A stretch of 64,000 nucleotides of DNA from an uncultured Sphingomonadaceae bacterium. GTDB taxonomy: Bacteria > Pseudomonadota > Alphaproteobacteria > Sphingomonadales > Sphingomonadaceae. The notes under the pieces are model-generated. The model was not told where the DNA came from. It searched no databases and saw only the letters and a list, made by a program, of their open reading frames with translations. Location of the stretch: positions 434,001 to 498,000 of the forward strand of contig CAMYJW010000030.1 in assembly GCA_947258815.1 (NCBI GenBank), in the 5' to 3' direction. Positions 1 to 7,835 of this stretch are shown here, piece by piece (position 1 is the stretch's first letter; each line of letters opens with the position of its first letter). The position numbers and the translations under genes were made by a program.

Positions 1-1
1 G

Positions 2-304
2 AAGCGTCAGTTTGAGCTGGTGCGGCGCGGTGTCGTGCTTGAAGAAGGATCGGGCATGTCGTTCGCGTTCACCGGACTGAACGACATAAAACCGGAGATG
101 ATAGCGGCCGCCACAAAGGATGCGCGTGCATCGGCCCAGCAATTCGCCAATGACAGCGGCACATCGGTTGGTTCAATCAAACGCGCGACGCAAGGCTACT
201 TTTCCATCGATGCGCGCGATGGCGATTCGGGCGGTTGGGGCGTTTCGGACACGCCATTCAAGAAGGTCCGCGTCGTCACGACAGTGCACTTCCACTTACG
301 CTGA
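2..304 (+). CDS. SIMPL (DUF541) domain protein, C-terminal part
   Basis: The 5' end lies outside the window; the frame is open from base 2 to a TGA at 302-304. The visible about 100 residues carry the SIMPL-domain end pattern: a predicted helix with AATKDARASAQQF, then the segment around SIKRATQGYFSI and a final VRVVTTVHFHL strand. SIMPL proteins are usually periplasmic or outer-membrane associated, and their role in most bacteria is unknown. The last codons fall in a 19-bp tandem duplication, and a strong terminator follows about 27 bases after the stop. The family call is from recognition; the function is not assigned. Confidence 0.8.
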   Translation, partial: KRQFELVRRGVVLEEGSGMSFAFTGLNDIKPEMIAAATKDARASAQQFANDSGTSVGSIKRATQGYFSIDARDGDSGGWGVSDTPFKKVRVVTTVHFHLR

Positions 305-328
305 ATAAATCCACTTACGCTAAATAAA
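291..328. repeat. 19-bp tandem duplication over the SIMPL gene stop codon
   Basis: Bases 291-309 and 310-328 are two adjacent copies of a 19-mer beginning TCCACTTACGCT. They differ at one base: G in the first copy gives the TGA stop, A in the second. The first copy supplies the last codons and stop of the SIMPL gene. The second is untranslated and sits directly before the terminator. Confidence 0.9.
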
Positions 329-330
329 TA

Positions 331-365
331 AAAAAGCCCGCCCGGAAAAACCGGACGGGCCTTTT
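331..365. terminator. Bidirectional intrinsic terminator
   Basis: A run of A at 331-335 is followed by GCCCGCCCGG (336-345), the loop AAAAA, CCGGACGGGC (351-360) and then CTTTT. The 10-bp stem has one wobble pair. With A-tract and T-tract on opposite sides it can end both the SIMPL gene (+) and the convergent porin gene (-). Confidence 0.88.
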
Positions 366-386
366 CATACGCAGGATTTCGATCGT

Positions 387-1136
387 TTAGAACGAAACCG
401 AAAGCGTGCCGACGACAGCGCCGTCGGTGAAGTTGTAATCACCGGGAAGGTAATCGCCTTCTGCTTCGACGTAGGAAACGCCGACCGAGAGGTTCTCGTT
501 AACGGCAAATTCCGCACCGACTGACCAGTCAAACGCCTTGCCATCGTTGGTGAACGTCAGGAAACCGTCAGTGTAACCCAGATGTGCCGAAAGGCTCAGC
601 GGAGTGTCCGGAATGCCAACGCCCAGATCGGTGTAGACATAGATGTTGTCGGTGTTGCCAAGCGAATCCTGGCTGGGTGCATATGCAACGCCAACCGTGG
701 CTTCCGCCGGACCAAACGCGAAACCGGCCGATGCATAGAATTCGACGTAGTCGGTATCACCGACCACAGAATTCGTGGCATTCGGATAGAGGTAATAGAT
801 GACGCCGATATCAGCGGAAATGCCGCTGGTGATGTCGCCGGACCAGCCGCCGTAAAGGTCAAGCTCGGTGTGGCCAAAGCCAACGGTGTCTTCGTCGAGC
901 GAAGAGCCCCAGGTTCCGATGTAAAAACCGCTCGAGTGACCGACATCGACACCGCCCTGAATGGCAATGTCACCACCTGACAGATCAACACCGCGGAAAC
1001 GGTATTCAGATACGAGTGCGGCGTTTCCGGAAATCGAGATCTCGCTTTCACCACCGTTTGCAAGGGCGGGGGTTGCTGCAAGGCCGCAACCGGCAAGAAT
1101 AGAAGCGGCAACAAGGCCGCGCACGGACGTAAGCAT
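387..1136 (-). CDS. TorF-type outer membrane porin-like protein (Gcw_chp family)
   Basis: A 249-residue protein with a Sec signal peptide (about residues 1-26, ending ATPALA). A beta-barrel-like body follows, with alternating aromatic strands and the family motif around VSEYRFRGVDLSGGDIAIQGG. It ends in Phe, as expected for Bam-dependent outer membrane proteins. The start at 1136 has the Shine-Dalgarno GAGGGA 9 bases upstream; longer in-frame starts lack a signal sequence at the N-terminus. Members of this family (TIGR02001) are predicted porins of unknown substrate. The 255-bp upstream region is shared with the divergent phosphatase gene. It is terminated at 331-365. Confidence 0.85.
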   Translation of the reverse strand: MLTSVRGLVAASILAGCGLAATPALANGGESEISISGNAALVSEYRFRGVDLSGGDIAIQGGVDVGHSSGFYIGTWGSSLDEDTVGFGHTELDLYGGWSGDITSGISADIGVIYYLYPNATNSVVGDTDYVEFYASAGFAFGPAEATVGVAYAPSQDSLGNTDNIYVYTDLGVGIPDTPLSLSAHLGYTDGFLTFTNDGKAFDWSVGAEFAVNENLSVGVSYVEAEGDYLPGDYNFTDGAVVGTLSVSF

Positions 1137-1391
1137 GGTGTAATCCCTCAAGATTGCTGTTGTGCCTCGTCCCACCTGCAAAGCCGCCTCAAACCTCATT
1201 TCGCGGGTCTGATGTCCGACTATGATTTGACGCTGCACGGTTTTGCTGCATCGCACAAGGCAAATGTTTGCAACTTTGCACACATCCGGCAAAACCGTGA
1301 CACTCTTGCAACACACCTTCCGACATAACTACCGGGTGTAATCGCTTGTTGCCAGCGCCTCGTCTGTCTACATCGGGTGCGGATTTCATCG

Positions 1392-2201
1392 ATGATTGAT
1401 ATTGTCAGCAAATTTCTCGGCCCCAGACAGGATGGCCCGGCTCCCGCCATTCCCGCCGGACAGCGAGTCTATGCGATCGGCGATATTCACGGCAGGATGG
1501 ACCTGTTCGAAGCGCTGGCCCAGGCCATCGAGGATGACGACGCGGCGAAACCCCCTGCCGAAACGACCGTCATTCTGTTGGGATATCTCGTTGACCGGGG
1601 GCCGGACAGCGCAAAAGTTGTCGCCGCCGCGCGAACATGGGCCGAATTCAGAGACGTCAGGTTCATTTCGGGCAATCACGAGGAAATGTTCCTGCAAAGT
1701 TTCTTCAAGGCCGGGATTCTGCGCAGCTTCATGAAGTTTGGCGGGTTCGAAACGATGGTGTCCTACGGCCTTGATGCCAAGCTGCTGAAAACGGCTTCAA
1801 CCGATGAAGTGCAGGACATGCTGATCGATGCCGTCCCCTGGGAAGATCGCGAGTTTCTGCGCAAGTTCAAGCTCACCATCCAGATTGGCGATTACCTTTT
1901 CGTCCATGCCGGGATTCGGCCCAAACGAGCGATCGATGCGCAGGATCCCCATGACTGTCGCTGGATTCGCGAACCGTTTCTCAGCTATCCGGGCAACTTC
2001 GGCACGATTGTGATCCACGGGCACACGGTTACTGACGATGCCGTCGTCAGGCACAACCGGATCGGAATAGACACCGGCGCATTCAAATCCGGCAGGCTGA
2101 CAGCGCTGTGTCTGGAAGGCAGGGAACGCCTGCTCATGGAAGCCAGCGACACACAAGGCGCAATCACGACCACGATCCGCCCTGCCGATCTTCAGCCCTG
2201 A
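1392..2201 (+). CDS. Metallophosphoesterase (PPP family) with an altered metal motif
   Basis: A 269-residue calcineurin-like phosphoesterase of the bacterial Ser/Thr phosphatase or diadenosine-tetraphosphatase type. Motif I is GDIHG (residues 30-34), motif II reads GYLVDRG (64-70), motif III is GNHE. Motif II in this superfamily is GDxVDRG, whose first Asp bridges the two metal ions. Here it is Tyr65, encoded by TAT at 1584-1586, one base from GAT. His residues of the later GHTV motif are present. Without the bridging Asp, activity should be strongly reduced. ATG 1392 is chosen; GTG 1377 is an alternative. No operon partner. Confidence 0.85.
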   Translation: MIDIVSKFLGPRQDGPAPAIPAGQRVYAIGDIHGRMDLFEALAQAIEDDDAAKPPAETTVILLGYLVDRGPDSAKVVAAARTWAEFRDVRFISGNHEEMFLQSFFKAGILRSFMKFGGFETMVSYGLDAKLLKTASTDEVQDMLIDAVPWEDREFLRKFKLTIQIGDYLFVHAGIRPKRAIDAQDPHDCRWIREPFLSYPGNFGTIVIHGHTVTDDAVVRHNRIGIDTGAFKSGRLTALCLEGRERLLMEASDTQGAITTTIRPADLQP

Positions 2202-2238
2202 TCCGCAGAGCTCAGCGGACGCATCGTGCGCCCGAAAT

Positions 2239-2684
2239 TTGCCGGGGAGCCTGTAAGCCGGGTTCTGTCCCGTGCGCGGTATCGCAAAAGCGACCGGCCG
2301 AACGGGGGCAGCCATTCCTCTAGGCGATGCATTGCTGCACCGCTCCAGCAACCAACCCGGGTCATCACAGTCCGAAACAGACCTGCCTTGTCCCTTGCGG
2401 GATTTCGGCGCGTGACCCCTATTCGGTCTTGCTCCGGGTGGGGTTTGCCATGCGGACCCTGTCGCCAGCGCCCCGGTGCGCTCTTACCGCACCTTTTCAC
2501 CCTTGCCTGTGAGCCGCGAAGCTCCATCGGCGGTATGTTCTCTGTGGCACTTTCCCTCAGCCCACGGCCTTTTCAAGCCATTTGCCGGGCGGGCGTTACC
2601 CGCCACCCTTGTTTCGTGGAGCCCGGACTTTCCTCGGCATCTTCGGCTTTCGCCCTGACGACGCGGCTGCCCGGCTCCCCGGCC
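2239..2684 (-). ncRNA. rnpB: RNase P RNA, bacterial type A
   Basis: The minus strand carries the conserved core of RNase P RNA. It begins with GCCGGGGAGC, which pairs with GCTCCCCGGC at the 3' end (2241-2250) to form P1. Conserved blocks are GAGGAAAGTCCGGGCTCC near the 5' end, GGTGAAAAGGTGCGGTAAGA in the middle, TAGAGGAATGGCTGCC, and AGAACCCGGCTTACAGG near the 3' end. The length of about 446 nt fits alphaproteobacteria. It is the catalytic subunit that matures tRNA 5' ends. Ends are set from P1 pairing and the upstream promoter, so they may shift by a few bases. No intrinsic terminator was found in the 37 bases to the convergent phosphatase gene. Confidence 0.95.
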
Positions 2685-2688
2685 CGCA

Positions 2689-3393
2689 CTATCTAGCATG
2701 TCCGGTGTCGCGTTCCAACAACAGCTCAAACAGGATCGCGCCGATCTGTCCGTCGATCTCACCATCGATCAGTTCGGGGCGCCAGCGCCGCTGAAACGCA
2801 CGCACGGCGGCGCGGCCATCGGTGATATCATACCCGAACCGCTCCAGCGCAAGATAGAACGCACCGGGATTGTCATAAAGCAGCACCATCCGCTCCTTCG
2901 GGATGGGCAGCGCCAATCCAAGCTGGGCCAGCCGCGGCCAGTCAAACAGTTCGCCGGGATCTTCCTTGCGCGCAGGCGCGATATCGGAATGACCAACGAT
3001 ATTGCCGCGCGGCACATCGTGACGCTCAACAATGTCCGCCAGAAGCGGCAGCAGCGCGTTCATCTGCGCGTCGGGGAAAGGGCGATAGCCCCATTCGTGG
3101 CCCGGATTGACCAGCTCGATCCCCACGCTTGCCGAATTCACGTCGGTGATGCCGCGCCAGTATGATTTTCCCGCATGCCACGCGCGTTTGTCTTCGGGGA
3201 CAAGACCGGTCACCGTCCCGTCTTCGTCGATCATGTAATGCGCCGAGACTTCCGCTTCGGGATCGCACATGCGTTCCAGCGCCTCCGCAGCGGTCGGCAT
3301 TCCGGTATAATGCAGCACCACCATCGAGACGGGCAACTTGCGCGCGTTGAAATTGGGCGATGAAACGGTCTGGTTCACCAGCCATGGAGTCAC
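2689..3393 (-). CDS. N-acetylmuramoyl-L-alanine amidase (AmpD/AmiD-like)
   Basis: A 234-residue amidase-2 family zinc enzyme that cleaves the lactyl-amide bond between MurNAc and the stem peptide. Zinc-site motifs are VVLHYTG near the N-terminus (first His) and the block VGHSDIAPARKEDPG (second His and the Asp ligand); SVGIELVN supplies the conserved Glu. A C-terminal segment of about 60 residues (FGYDITDGRAAVRAFQRRW) resembles a peptidoglycan-binding domain. No signal peptide is seen, which favours a cytosolic AmpD-like recycling role, though AmiD-like placement is possible. Start is GTG 3393, 13 bases after the chpT stop, with GAGGGG upstream. Its end overlaps the rnpB promoter. Confidence 0.9.
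   Translation of the reverse strand: MTPWLVNQTVSSPNFNARKLPVSMVVLHYTGMPTAAEALERMCDPEAEVSAHYMIDEDGTVTGLVPEDKRAWHAGKSYWRGITDVNSASVGIELVNPGHEWGYRPFPDAQMNALLPLLADIVERHDVPRGNIVGHSDIAPARKEDPGELFDWPRLAQLGLALPIPKERMVLLYDNPGAFYLALERFGYDITDGRAAVRAFQRRWRPELIDGEIDGQIGAILFELLLERDTGHAR
2690..2718 (-). promoter_or_regulatory. Predicted sigma-70 promoter of rnpB inside the amidase stop
   Basis: On the minus strand TTGGAA (2718-2713) is followed after exactly 17 bases by TAGATA (2695-2690). The predicted transcription start, 6-8 bases further, matches the P1 start of rnpB at about 2683. The -35 lies in the last codons of the amidase gene and the -10 overlaps its TAG stop. Confidence 0.7.
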
Positions 3394-3406
3394 AGCCCCG
3401 CGCCCC

Positions 3407-4048
3407 TCACTCTGCCGGCAGCACCGCGCCCAGAACCAGCGCGTCCTGCGTTACCGCGTGTTGCAGTTTGCCGCCCACACTGTCCGCCAGATTTTGCAAC
3501 ATCGCGGCGGGCGCAGTGCGGCTTGCCAGTTCGCCGGACGGCAACGTGCCTTCCAGCGCGCGGCCGATATCCGCGTCAAACGCCACTTTCTTGCCGCTGG
3601 CACGCACGACGATCTCACTCGCCCCGTCGCGCATCTCAGCAACGATATCGATCTCCCCACCACGCACGAGCGATTCGATCGCCATCTGCGCGAAATTGAG
3701 CAAGGTTTTCACCGCTGGTTTCGGAAGCGAATCGCTGCCCAGTTGCCAGTTGACGCTGACCCGTTCGTTGTTGCTGGCCAGCGCATCGACCAGCGTGCGC
3801 GCTTCATCAACCGGAACCATCGCATCGAAGCCACCTGCGGCGCCAAACGCCAGCCGGAAGAACTTGAGCTTGTCCGCCGAAATTTTGGCGCTCTGCTCAA
3901 GCAGTTCGAAGCAGCGCTTGCGCATTTCCTCGTCCTGCTCATCAGCCAGAAGTTCCAGCCCGTTCGACAGCGCGCCGACGGGACTGAGCATGTCATGGCA
4001 CAATTTTGAACACAGCAGGCTGGCCAGATCGGGTGTGGTGTCCTTCAT
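3407..4048 (-). CDS. chpT: Histidine phosphotransferase ChpT
   Basis: A 213-residue protein with the ChpT signature SKLCHDMLSPVGAL; His18 is the expected phosphoryl carrier. In Caulobacter, ChpT accepts phosphate from the hybrid kinase CckA and passes it to CtrA and CpdR, linking cell-cycle transcription and ClpXP proteolysis. The rest is a degenerate GHKL-like fold (ALASNNERVSVNWQ, NFAQMAIESLVRGGEI) that lacks ATP-binding boxes, as in known ChpT. It is in a minus-strand group with a JAMM peptidase upstream and an amidase downstream, with short gaps. Confidence 0.92.
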   Translation of the reverse strand: MKDTTPDLASLLCSKLCHDMLSPVGALSNGLELLADEQDEEMRKRCFELLEQSAKISADKLKFFRLAFGAAGGFDAMVPVDEARTLVDALASNNERVSVNWQLGSDSLPKPAVKTLLNFAQMAIESLVRGGEIDIVAEMRDGASEIVVRASGKKVAFDADIGRALEGTLPSGELASRTAPAAMLQNLADSVGGKLQHAVTQDALVLGAVLPAE

Positions 4049-4149
4049 GCGCGGCGTTCTTTCCCTTCAATCCTCGTGACCGTTCTACACAGTTCATCCA
4101 CGCCACACACCCCTTGCGAATGCAACAACCGGATGATTTTTACTTTGAT

Positions 4150-4551
4150 TCAGACTTCTTGCCACGCCATCGCCGCGAAGCCTTGTTCACCATCGCGCCA
4201 GAATGCCACCTCACCGCCCGCAACAATCGCCCAGATGCGCGCATCGCCGCTGGCGTGTTCGCAATCGGTTGCGGAAGGAACAGGATGGCCAGTGGGGTGT
4301 GAGTGATAATACCCGACAATCTGCGGCCCGCCCGCGCGCGCTGCCTTATGTGCGGCCAGAAGTGCCGCGGGGTCAATTTCAAACCGGGTCAGCCGATCAT
4401 CAGCAATGTTCTGCGCAGGCGCAGCCTTTTCGATGCACACACCGCCCGCTGACACCTGCCCCAGAAGCAGCCCGCAGCATTCTTCCGGCGCCGCATTTGC
4501 CGCTTCTTCCCGCAGTTTTACCAGAACGCCACTTGTCACTTTGATTGTCAT
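4150..4551 (-). CDS. JAMM/MPN (Mov34) family metalloprotease-like protein
   Basis: A 133-residue stand-alone JAB domain. The JAMM zinc motif is complete: Glu23/24 in PEECCGLLLG, His83 and His85 in YYHSHP, then Ser93 and Asp96 in VPSATDCE. Prokaryotic members are zinc isopeptidases or cysteine-sulfur-carrier processing enzymes (Mec+/ThiS-type); the substrate here cannot be read from context. The ATG at 4551 shares its CATG with the divergent rluD start at 4550, and neither start has a convincing Shine-Dalgarno. Starts at 4563 or 4569 would add 4-6 residues. It leads the JAMM-chpT-amidase group. Confidence 0.85.
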   Translation of the reverse strand: MTIKVTSGVLVKLREEAANAAPEECCGLLLGQVSAGGVCIEKAAPAQNIADDRLTRFEIDPAALLAAHKAARAGGPQIVGYYHSHPTGHPVPSATDCEHASGDARIWAIVAGGEVAFWRDGEQGFAAMAWQEV

Positions 4552-5524
4552 GCCCAAATCCATAGCCATGGACGGGGAGGAAAGCATCATCGAAGGCGTG
4601 ATCGCGGATGGCGGCGTGCGGCTAGACAAGGCTCTGTCCGAAGCCAGCGGCCTCTCGCGCGAACGGATCAAGGCGCTGCTCGCGGATGGGCGGATAACGC
4701 TTTCAGGGAACGTCACATCCCAACCCTCGCACAAACCGGCACAGGGTACGCCGTTTCGCATTTCGGTCCCCCAGGCGACACCCGCCGCTGCCCAGCCGCA
4801 AAACATCCCGCTGACGGTGGTGTTTGAAGATGAACATCTGCTGGTGATCGACAAACTGGCGGGAATGGTGGTCCACCCCGCTGCCGGCAATTATGATGGA
4901 ACGCTCGTCAACGCGCTGCTACACCATTGCCGTGGCCAGCTTTCGGGCATCGGCGGGGTCGCGCGGCCCGGCATCGTTCACCGGATAGACAAGGATACAT
5001 CGGGGCTGCTGGTTGTCGCCAAGACAGACAAGGCGCACGAAGGGCTTGCCAAACAGTTCGCCGATCACTCGATCACGCGGGCCTATCGGGCGCTGGTTGC
5101 GGGGATTCCGGTTCCCGTTGCCGGAACTGTAACCGCAGCGATCGCCCGTTCGAATACCAACCGTAAGAAAATGGCGATTGTCGAAGATCAACCGGGCCGC
5201 ACCCACGGCAAACACGCGGTCACGCATTACCGCACGTTAAAAGCCTATGATGGCGCCGCGCTGATCGAATGCAGGCTGGAAACCGGGCGAACCCACCAGG
5301 TGCGCGTTCATATGTCGTCAATCGGTCATTCGCTATTAGGAGATCCAACATATGGACGCACACCCGCAAAGCTCAGGCCCCTGCTGGCAGACCAGAATTT
5401 CGCCCGCCAGGCGCTTCACGCCGCGCACTTGGGTTTTGTCCATCCCATCACCGATGAAACGCTTGAATTCTTCAGCGAAACGCCTGCGGACATGCAGGCT
5501 CTGATCGACAGTCTCGATCGCTGA
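4550..5524 (+). CDS. rluD: 23S rRNA pseudouridine synthase RluD-like
   Basis: A 324-residue RluA-family enzyme. An N-terminal S4 RNA-binding domain (GVRLDKALSEASGLSRERIKAL) is followed by the catalytic domain with HRIDKDTSGLLVVAK, in which the Asp is the nucleophile. ETGRTHQVRVHM and LGDPTYG complete the family blocks. It makes pseudouridines in helix 69 of 23S rRNA if it is a true RluD; RluA/RluC paralogues share these motifs but lack this exact S4 layout in part. ATG 4550 is used; ATG 4568 is equally possible and neither has a good ribosome site. It precedes rpoH, an order common in alphaproteobacteria. Confidence 0.9.
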   Translation: MPKSIAMDGEESIIEGVIADGGVRLDKALSEASGLSRERIKALLADGRITLSGNVTSQPSHKPAQGTPFRISVPQATPAAAQPQNIPLTVVFEDEHLLVIDKLAGMVVHPAAGNYDGTLVNALLHHCRGQLSGIGGVARPGIVHRIDKDTSGLLVVAKTDKAHEGLAKQFADHSITRAYRALVAGIPVPVAGTVTAAIARSNTNRKKMAIVEDQPGRTHGKHAVTHYRTLKAYDGAALIECRLETGRTHQVRVHMSSIGHSLLGDPTYGRTPAKLRPLLADQNFARQALHAAHLGFVHPITDETLEFFSETPADMQALIDSLDR

Positions 5525-5644
5525 AATCGGCGAATCTTGTCGCATTTTCGGGCAGGATATGGTAAAGAGTTCACGTGGCCGAAATCCGGGATGCCTCTTT
5601 AGGGTCCACGAACATCGGCCGACAAGGAAAGGACGGAAAGTACT

Positions 5645-6553
5645 GTGAGCAATAAGGACACAAAGCTCCCGGCCGTGCCATCTCTGGGCGGCGAACAGAG
5701 CCTCAATCGTTATCTCTCCGAGATCAAGAAGTATCCGATTCTCGCGCCCGAGCAGGAATATATGCTCGCCATGCGTTACAAGGAGCATGAAGATCCCGAA
5801 GCTGCGGCCCAGCTGGTGACCAGCCACCTGCGCCTCGTCGCGAAAATCGCGATGGGTTATCGCGGCTATGGCCTTCCCGTTTCCGAGCTGATTTCCGAAG
5901 GCAATATCGGCCTGATGCAGGGCGTGAAGAAGTTTGAGCCCGATCGCGGCTTTCGCCTTGCGACATATGCGATGTGGTGGATCAAGGCTTCGATGCAGGA
6001 ATTTATCCTGCGCAGCTGGTCGCTCGTCAAAATGGGCACCACGGCAGCGCAAAAGAAGCTGTTCTTCAATCTGCGCCGCATGAAGAAGAATCTCGACGCT
6101 TATGAGGATACAGACCTCCATCCCGACGATGTAAAGACGATCGCGACCGAGCTTGGCGTTCCCGAGCAGGAAGTGATCAACATGAACCGCCGGATGCTGA
6201 TGGGCGGCGATTCTTCGCTCAACGTCTCAATGCGCAGCGGCGAGGAAGACTCCGGCCAATGGCAGGACTGGCTGGTCGATGAAAACCCGCTTCAGGATGA
6301 AATCGTTGCCGAGGCGGAAGAAAAATCCGTGCGCCACGATCTGCTGGTCGAAGCCATGGACGGCCTCAACGAACGCGAGCGCGACATTCTGACCGAACGC
6401 CGCCTGACCGAAAACCCCAAGACGCTTGAGGAACTGAGCCAGGTTTACAAAGTCAGCCGCGAGCGTGTGCGCCAGATCGAAGTGCGCGCGTTTGAAAAGT
6501 TGCAAAAGGCGATGAAGAACATCGCGACAGACAGGAAACTGCTTCCGGCCTGA
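5645..6553 (+). CDS. rpoH: RNA polymerase sigma-32 factor (heat shock)
   Basis: A 302-residue sigma factor. Region 2 contains LVAKIAMGYRGYGLPVSELISEGNIGLMQG-type sequence, then the RpoH box QKKLFFNLR at residues 136-144, which separates sigma-32 from the housekeeping sigma. Region 4 has the helix-turn-helix TLEELSQVYKVSRERVRQIE. It directs transcription of chaperone and protease genes. The start is GTG 5645 with an AAGGACGGAAAG ribosome site. A 120-bp leader separates it from rluD. A candidate RpoH-type promoter is found before clpP in this window. Confidence 0.95.
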   Translation: MSNKDTKLPAVPSLGGEQSLNRYLSEIKKYPILAPEQEYMLAMRYKEHEDPEAAAQLVTSHLRLVAKIAMGYRGYGLPVSELISEGNIGLMQGVKKFEPDRGFRLATYAMWWIKASMQEFILRSWSLVKMGTTAAQKKLFFNLRRMKKNLDAYEDTDLHPDDVKTIATELGVPEQEVINMNRRMLMGGDSSLNVSMRSGEEDSGQWQDWLVDENPLQDEIVAEAEEKSVRHDLLVEAMDGLNERERDILTERRLTENPKTLEELSQVYKVSRERVRQIEVRAFEKLQKAMKNIATDRKLLPA

Positions 6554-6568
6554 TCGGGTTGTGAACAG

Positions 6569-6612
6569 CAACGCTGACCGGCTTGTGCCCTGCGCAGGCC
6601 GGTTTTGCGTTG
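6569..6612. terminator. Hairpin after rpoH, probable terminator
   Basis: CAACGC (6569-6574) pairs with GCGTTG (6607-6612), and inside it ACCGGC (6577-6582) pairs with GCCGGT (6598-6603), followed by TTT. The bases lie between the convergent rpoH and acr3 stops. The T-run is short and sits within the two-part stem. Confidence 0.5.
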
Positions 6613-6625
6613 GTCAGGGCAGGAT

Positions 6626-7651
6626 CTAGTCCGCGAACCGCGCTCGCGTTCGATTGGCCAGCGCCACCAGCGACAGCATCACCGGCACTTCCACCAACAC
6701 GCCCACAACCGTCGCCAGCGCCGCACCGCTGCTCAATCCGAACAGGCCGATTGCAACCGCAACCGCCAGTTCGAAGAAATTCGATGTGCCGATCAGCGCG
6801 CATGGCGCGGCGATCCGGTGCGGAACCTTCCACGCCCACGCGGCGCCATAGGCCACGGCAAATATGCCATAAGACTGGATGATGATCGGGATCGCGATCA
6901 GCGCGATCAGGATCGGCCGATCAACGATCATCTGCGCTTGAAACGCGAACAGCAGCACCACCGTCGCCAACAGGCCCAGCATCGAAAACGGCTTGAGCCT
7001 GCCGGTGAACGCATCGACCGCGCTTTCATTTCCGGCGGCGCGCTCCACGATTGCGCGGCGGGTCAGCCAGCCTGCCACCAGCGGGATGACCACATAAAGC
7101 ACCACCGACAGCAGCAGCGTTTCCCACGGCACGGCAATATCGGTCACCCCCAGCAACAGCGCCACAATCGGCGCGAAAGCCACCACCATCACCAGATCGT
7201 TGGCTGAAACCTGCACCAGCGTATAAGCGGGATCCCCGTTGGTCAGCTGCGACCATACAAACACCATCGCCGTGCATGGCGCCGCGCCCAGCAGGATCAG
7301 CCCGGCGATATATTGCTGGGCATCGTCGTGCGGGATGATCCCGTCATACAGATAATCGAAGAACAAAACCGCCAGCGCGGCCATCGTGAACGGCTTGATC
7401 AGCCAGTTGACGATCAGCGTGATGACCAGCCCCTTAGGCTTGCTGCCGATATCGCGAATCGCCCCGAAATCGACGCCCACCATCATCGGATAGATCATCG
7501 CCCAGATCAGCACCGCGACAACCAGATTCACCGAGGCGATCTGCCATCCGGCCAGCACCGCGAATACCCCCGGCGCAAACAGGCCCAGCCCGATCCCGAT
7601 AACAATCGCCAGTCCCACCCAGACCGAAAGCCAGCGTTCGAACAGTCCCAT
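6626..7651 (-). CDS. acr3: ACR3-family arsenite efflux transporter
   Basis: A 341-residue membrane protein with about ten hydrophobic segments. It has the ACR3 landmark [20 protein letters not shown] holding the conserved membrane Cys, plus VNWLIKPF and the late [12 protein letters not shown] motif. ACR3 proteins export arsenite, and sometimes antimonite, using the proton gradient. ATG 7651 is preceded by GGGGAGA; longer starts add residues without a membrane segment. There is no arsR, arsC or arsH beside it, so control and arsenate reduction must be encoded elsewhere or the substrate may differ. Confidence 0.9.
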   Translation of the reverse strand: MGLFERWLSVWVGLAIVIGIGLGLFAPGVFAVLAGWQIASVNLVVAVLIWAMIYPMMVGVDFGAIRDIGSKPKGLVITLIVNWLIKPFTMAALAVLFFDYLYDGIIPHDDAQQYIAGLILLGAAPCTAMVFVWSQLTNGDPAYTLVQVSANDLVMVVAFAPIVALLLGVTDIAVPWETLLLSVVLYVVIPLVAGWLTRRAIVERAAGNESAVDAFTGRLKPFSMLGLLATVVLLFAFQAQMIVDRPILIALIAIPIIIQSYGIFAVAYGAAWAWKVPHRIAAPCALIGTSNFFELAVAVAIGLFGLSSGAALATVVGVLVEVPVMLSLVALANRTRARFAD

Positions 7652-7835
7652 CGCCAGTCTCCCCTGCCAGACCACATGAATACCCGGCACGCGCAGCCAA
7701 GCTCGCCTGGCGGTATTGGCTCGCCCGCCGCTCGTCAATCCACACCGTGCTTCGCGTCATATTGCGGATGGATTCCAGCGAAATGCGCAATCATCGCAAT
7801 TGCCTTGCACCGCCCTTCACCGCTAGGCAGCGGCC

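Noticed and set aside
1271..1282. CAACTTT motif before the porin, the acyl-AMP ligase (43374) and aceA (53158), as a shared regulator site
   Set aside because: By base composition about three copies of this 7-mer are expected by chance in the window, so only the palindrome cluster at aceA is kept.
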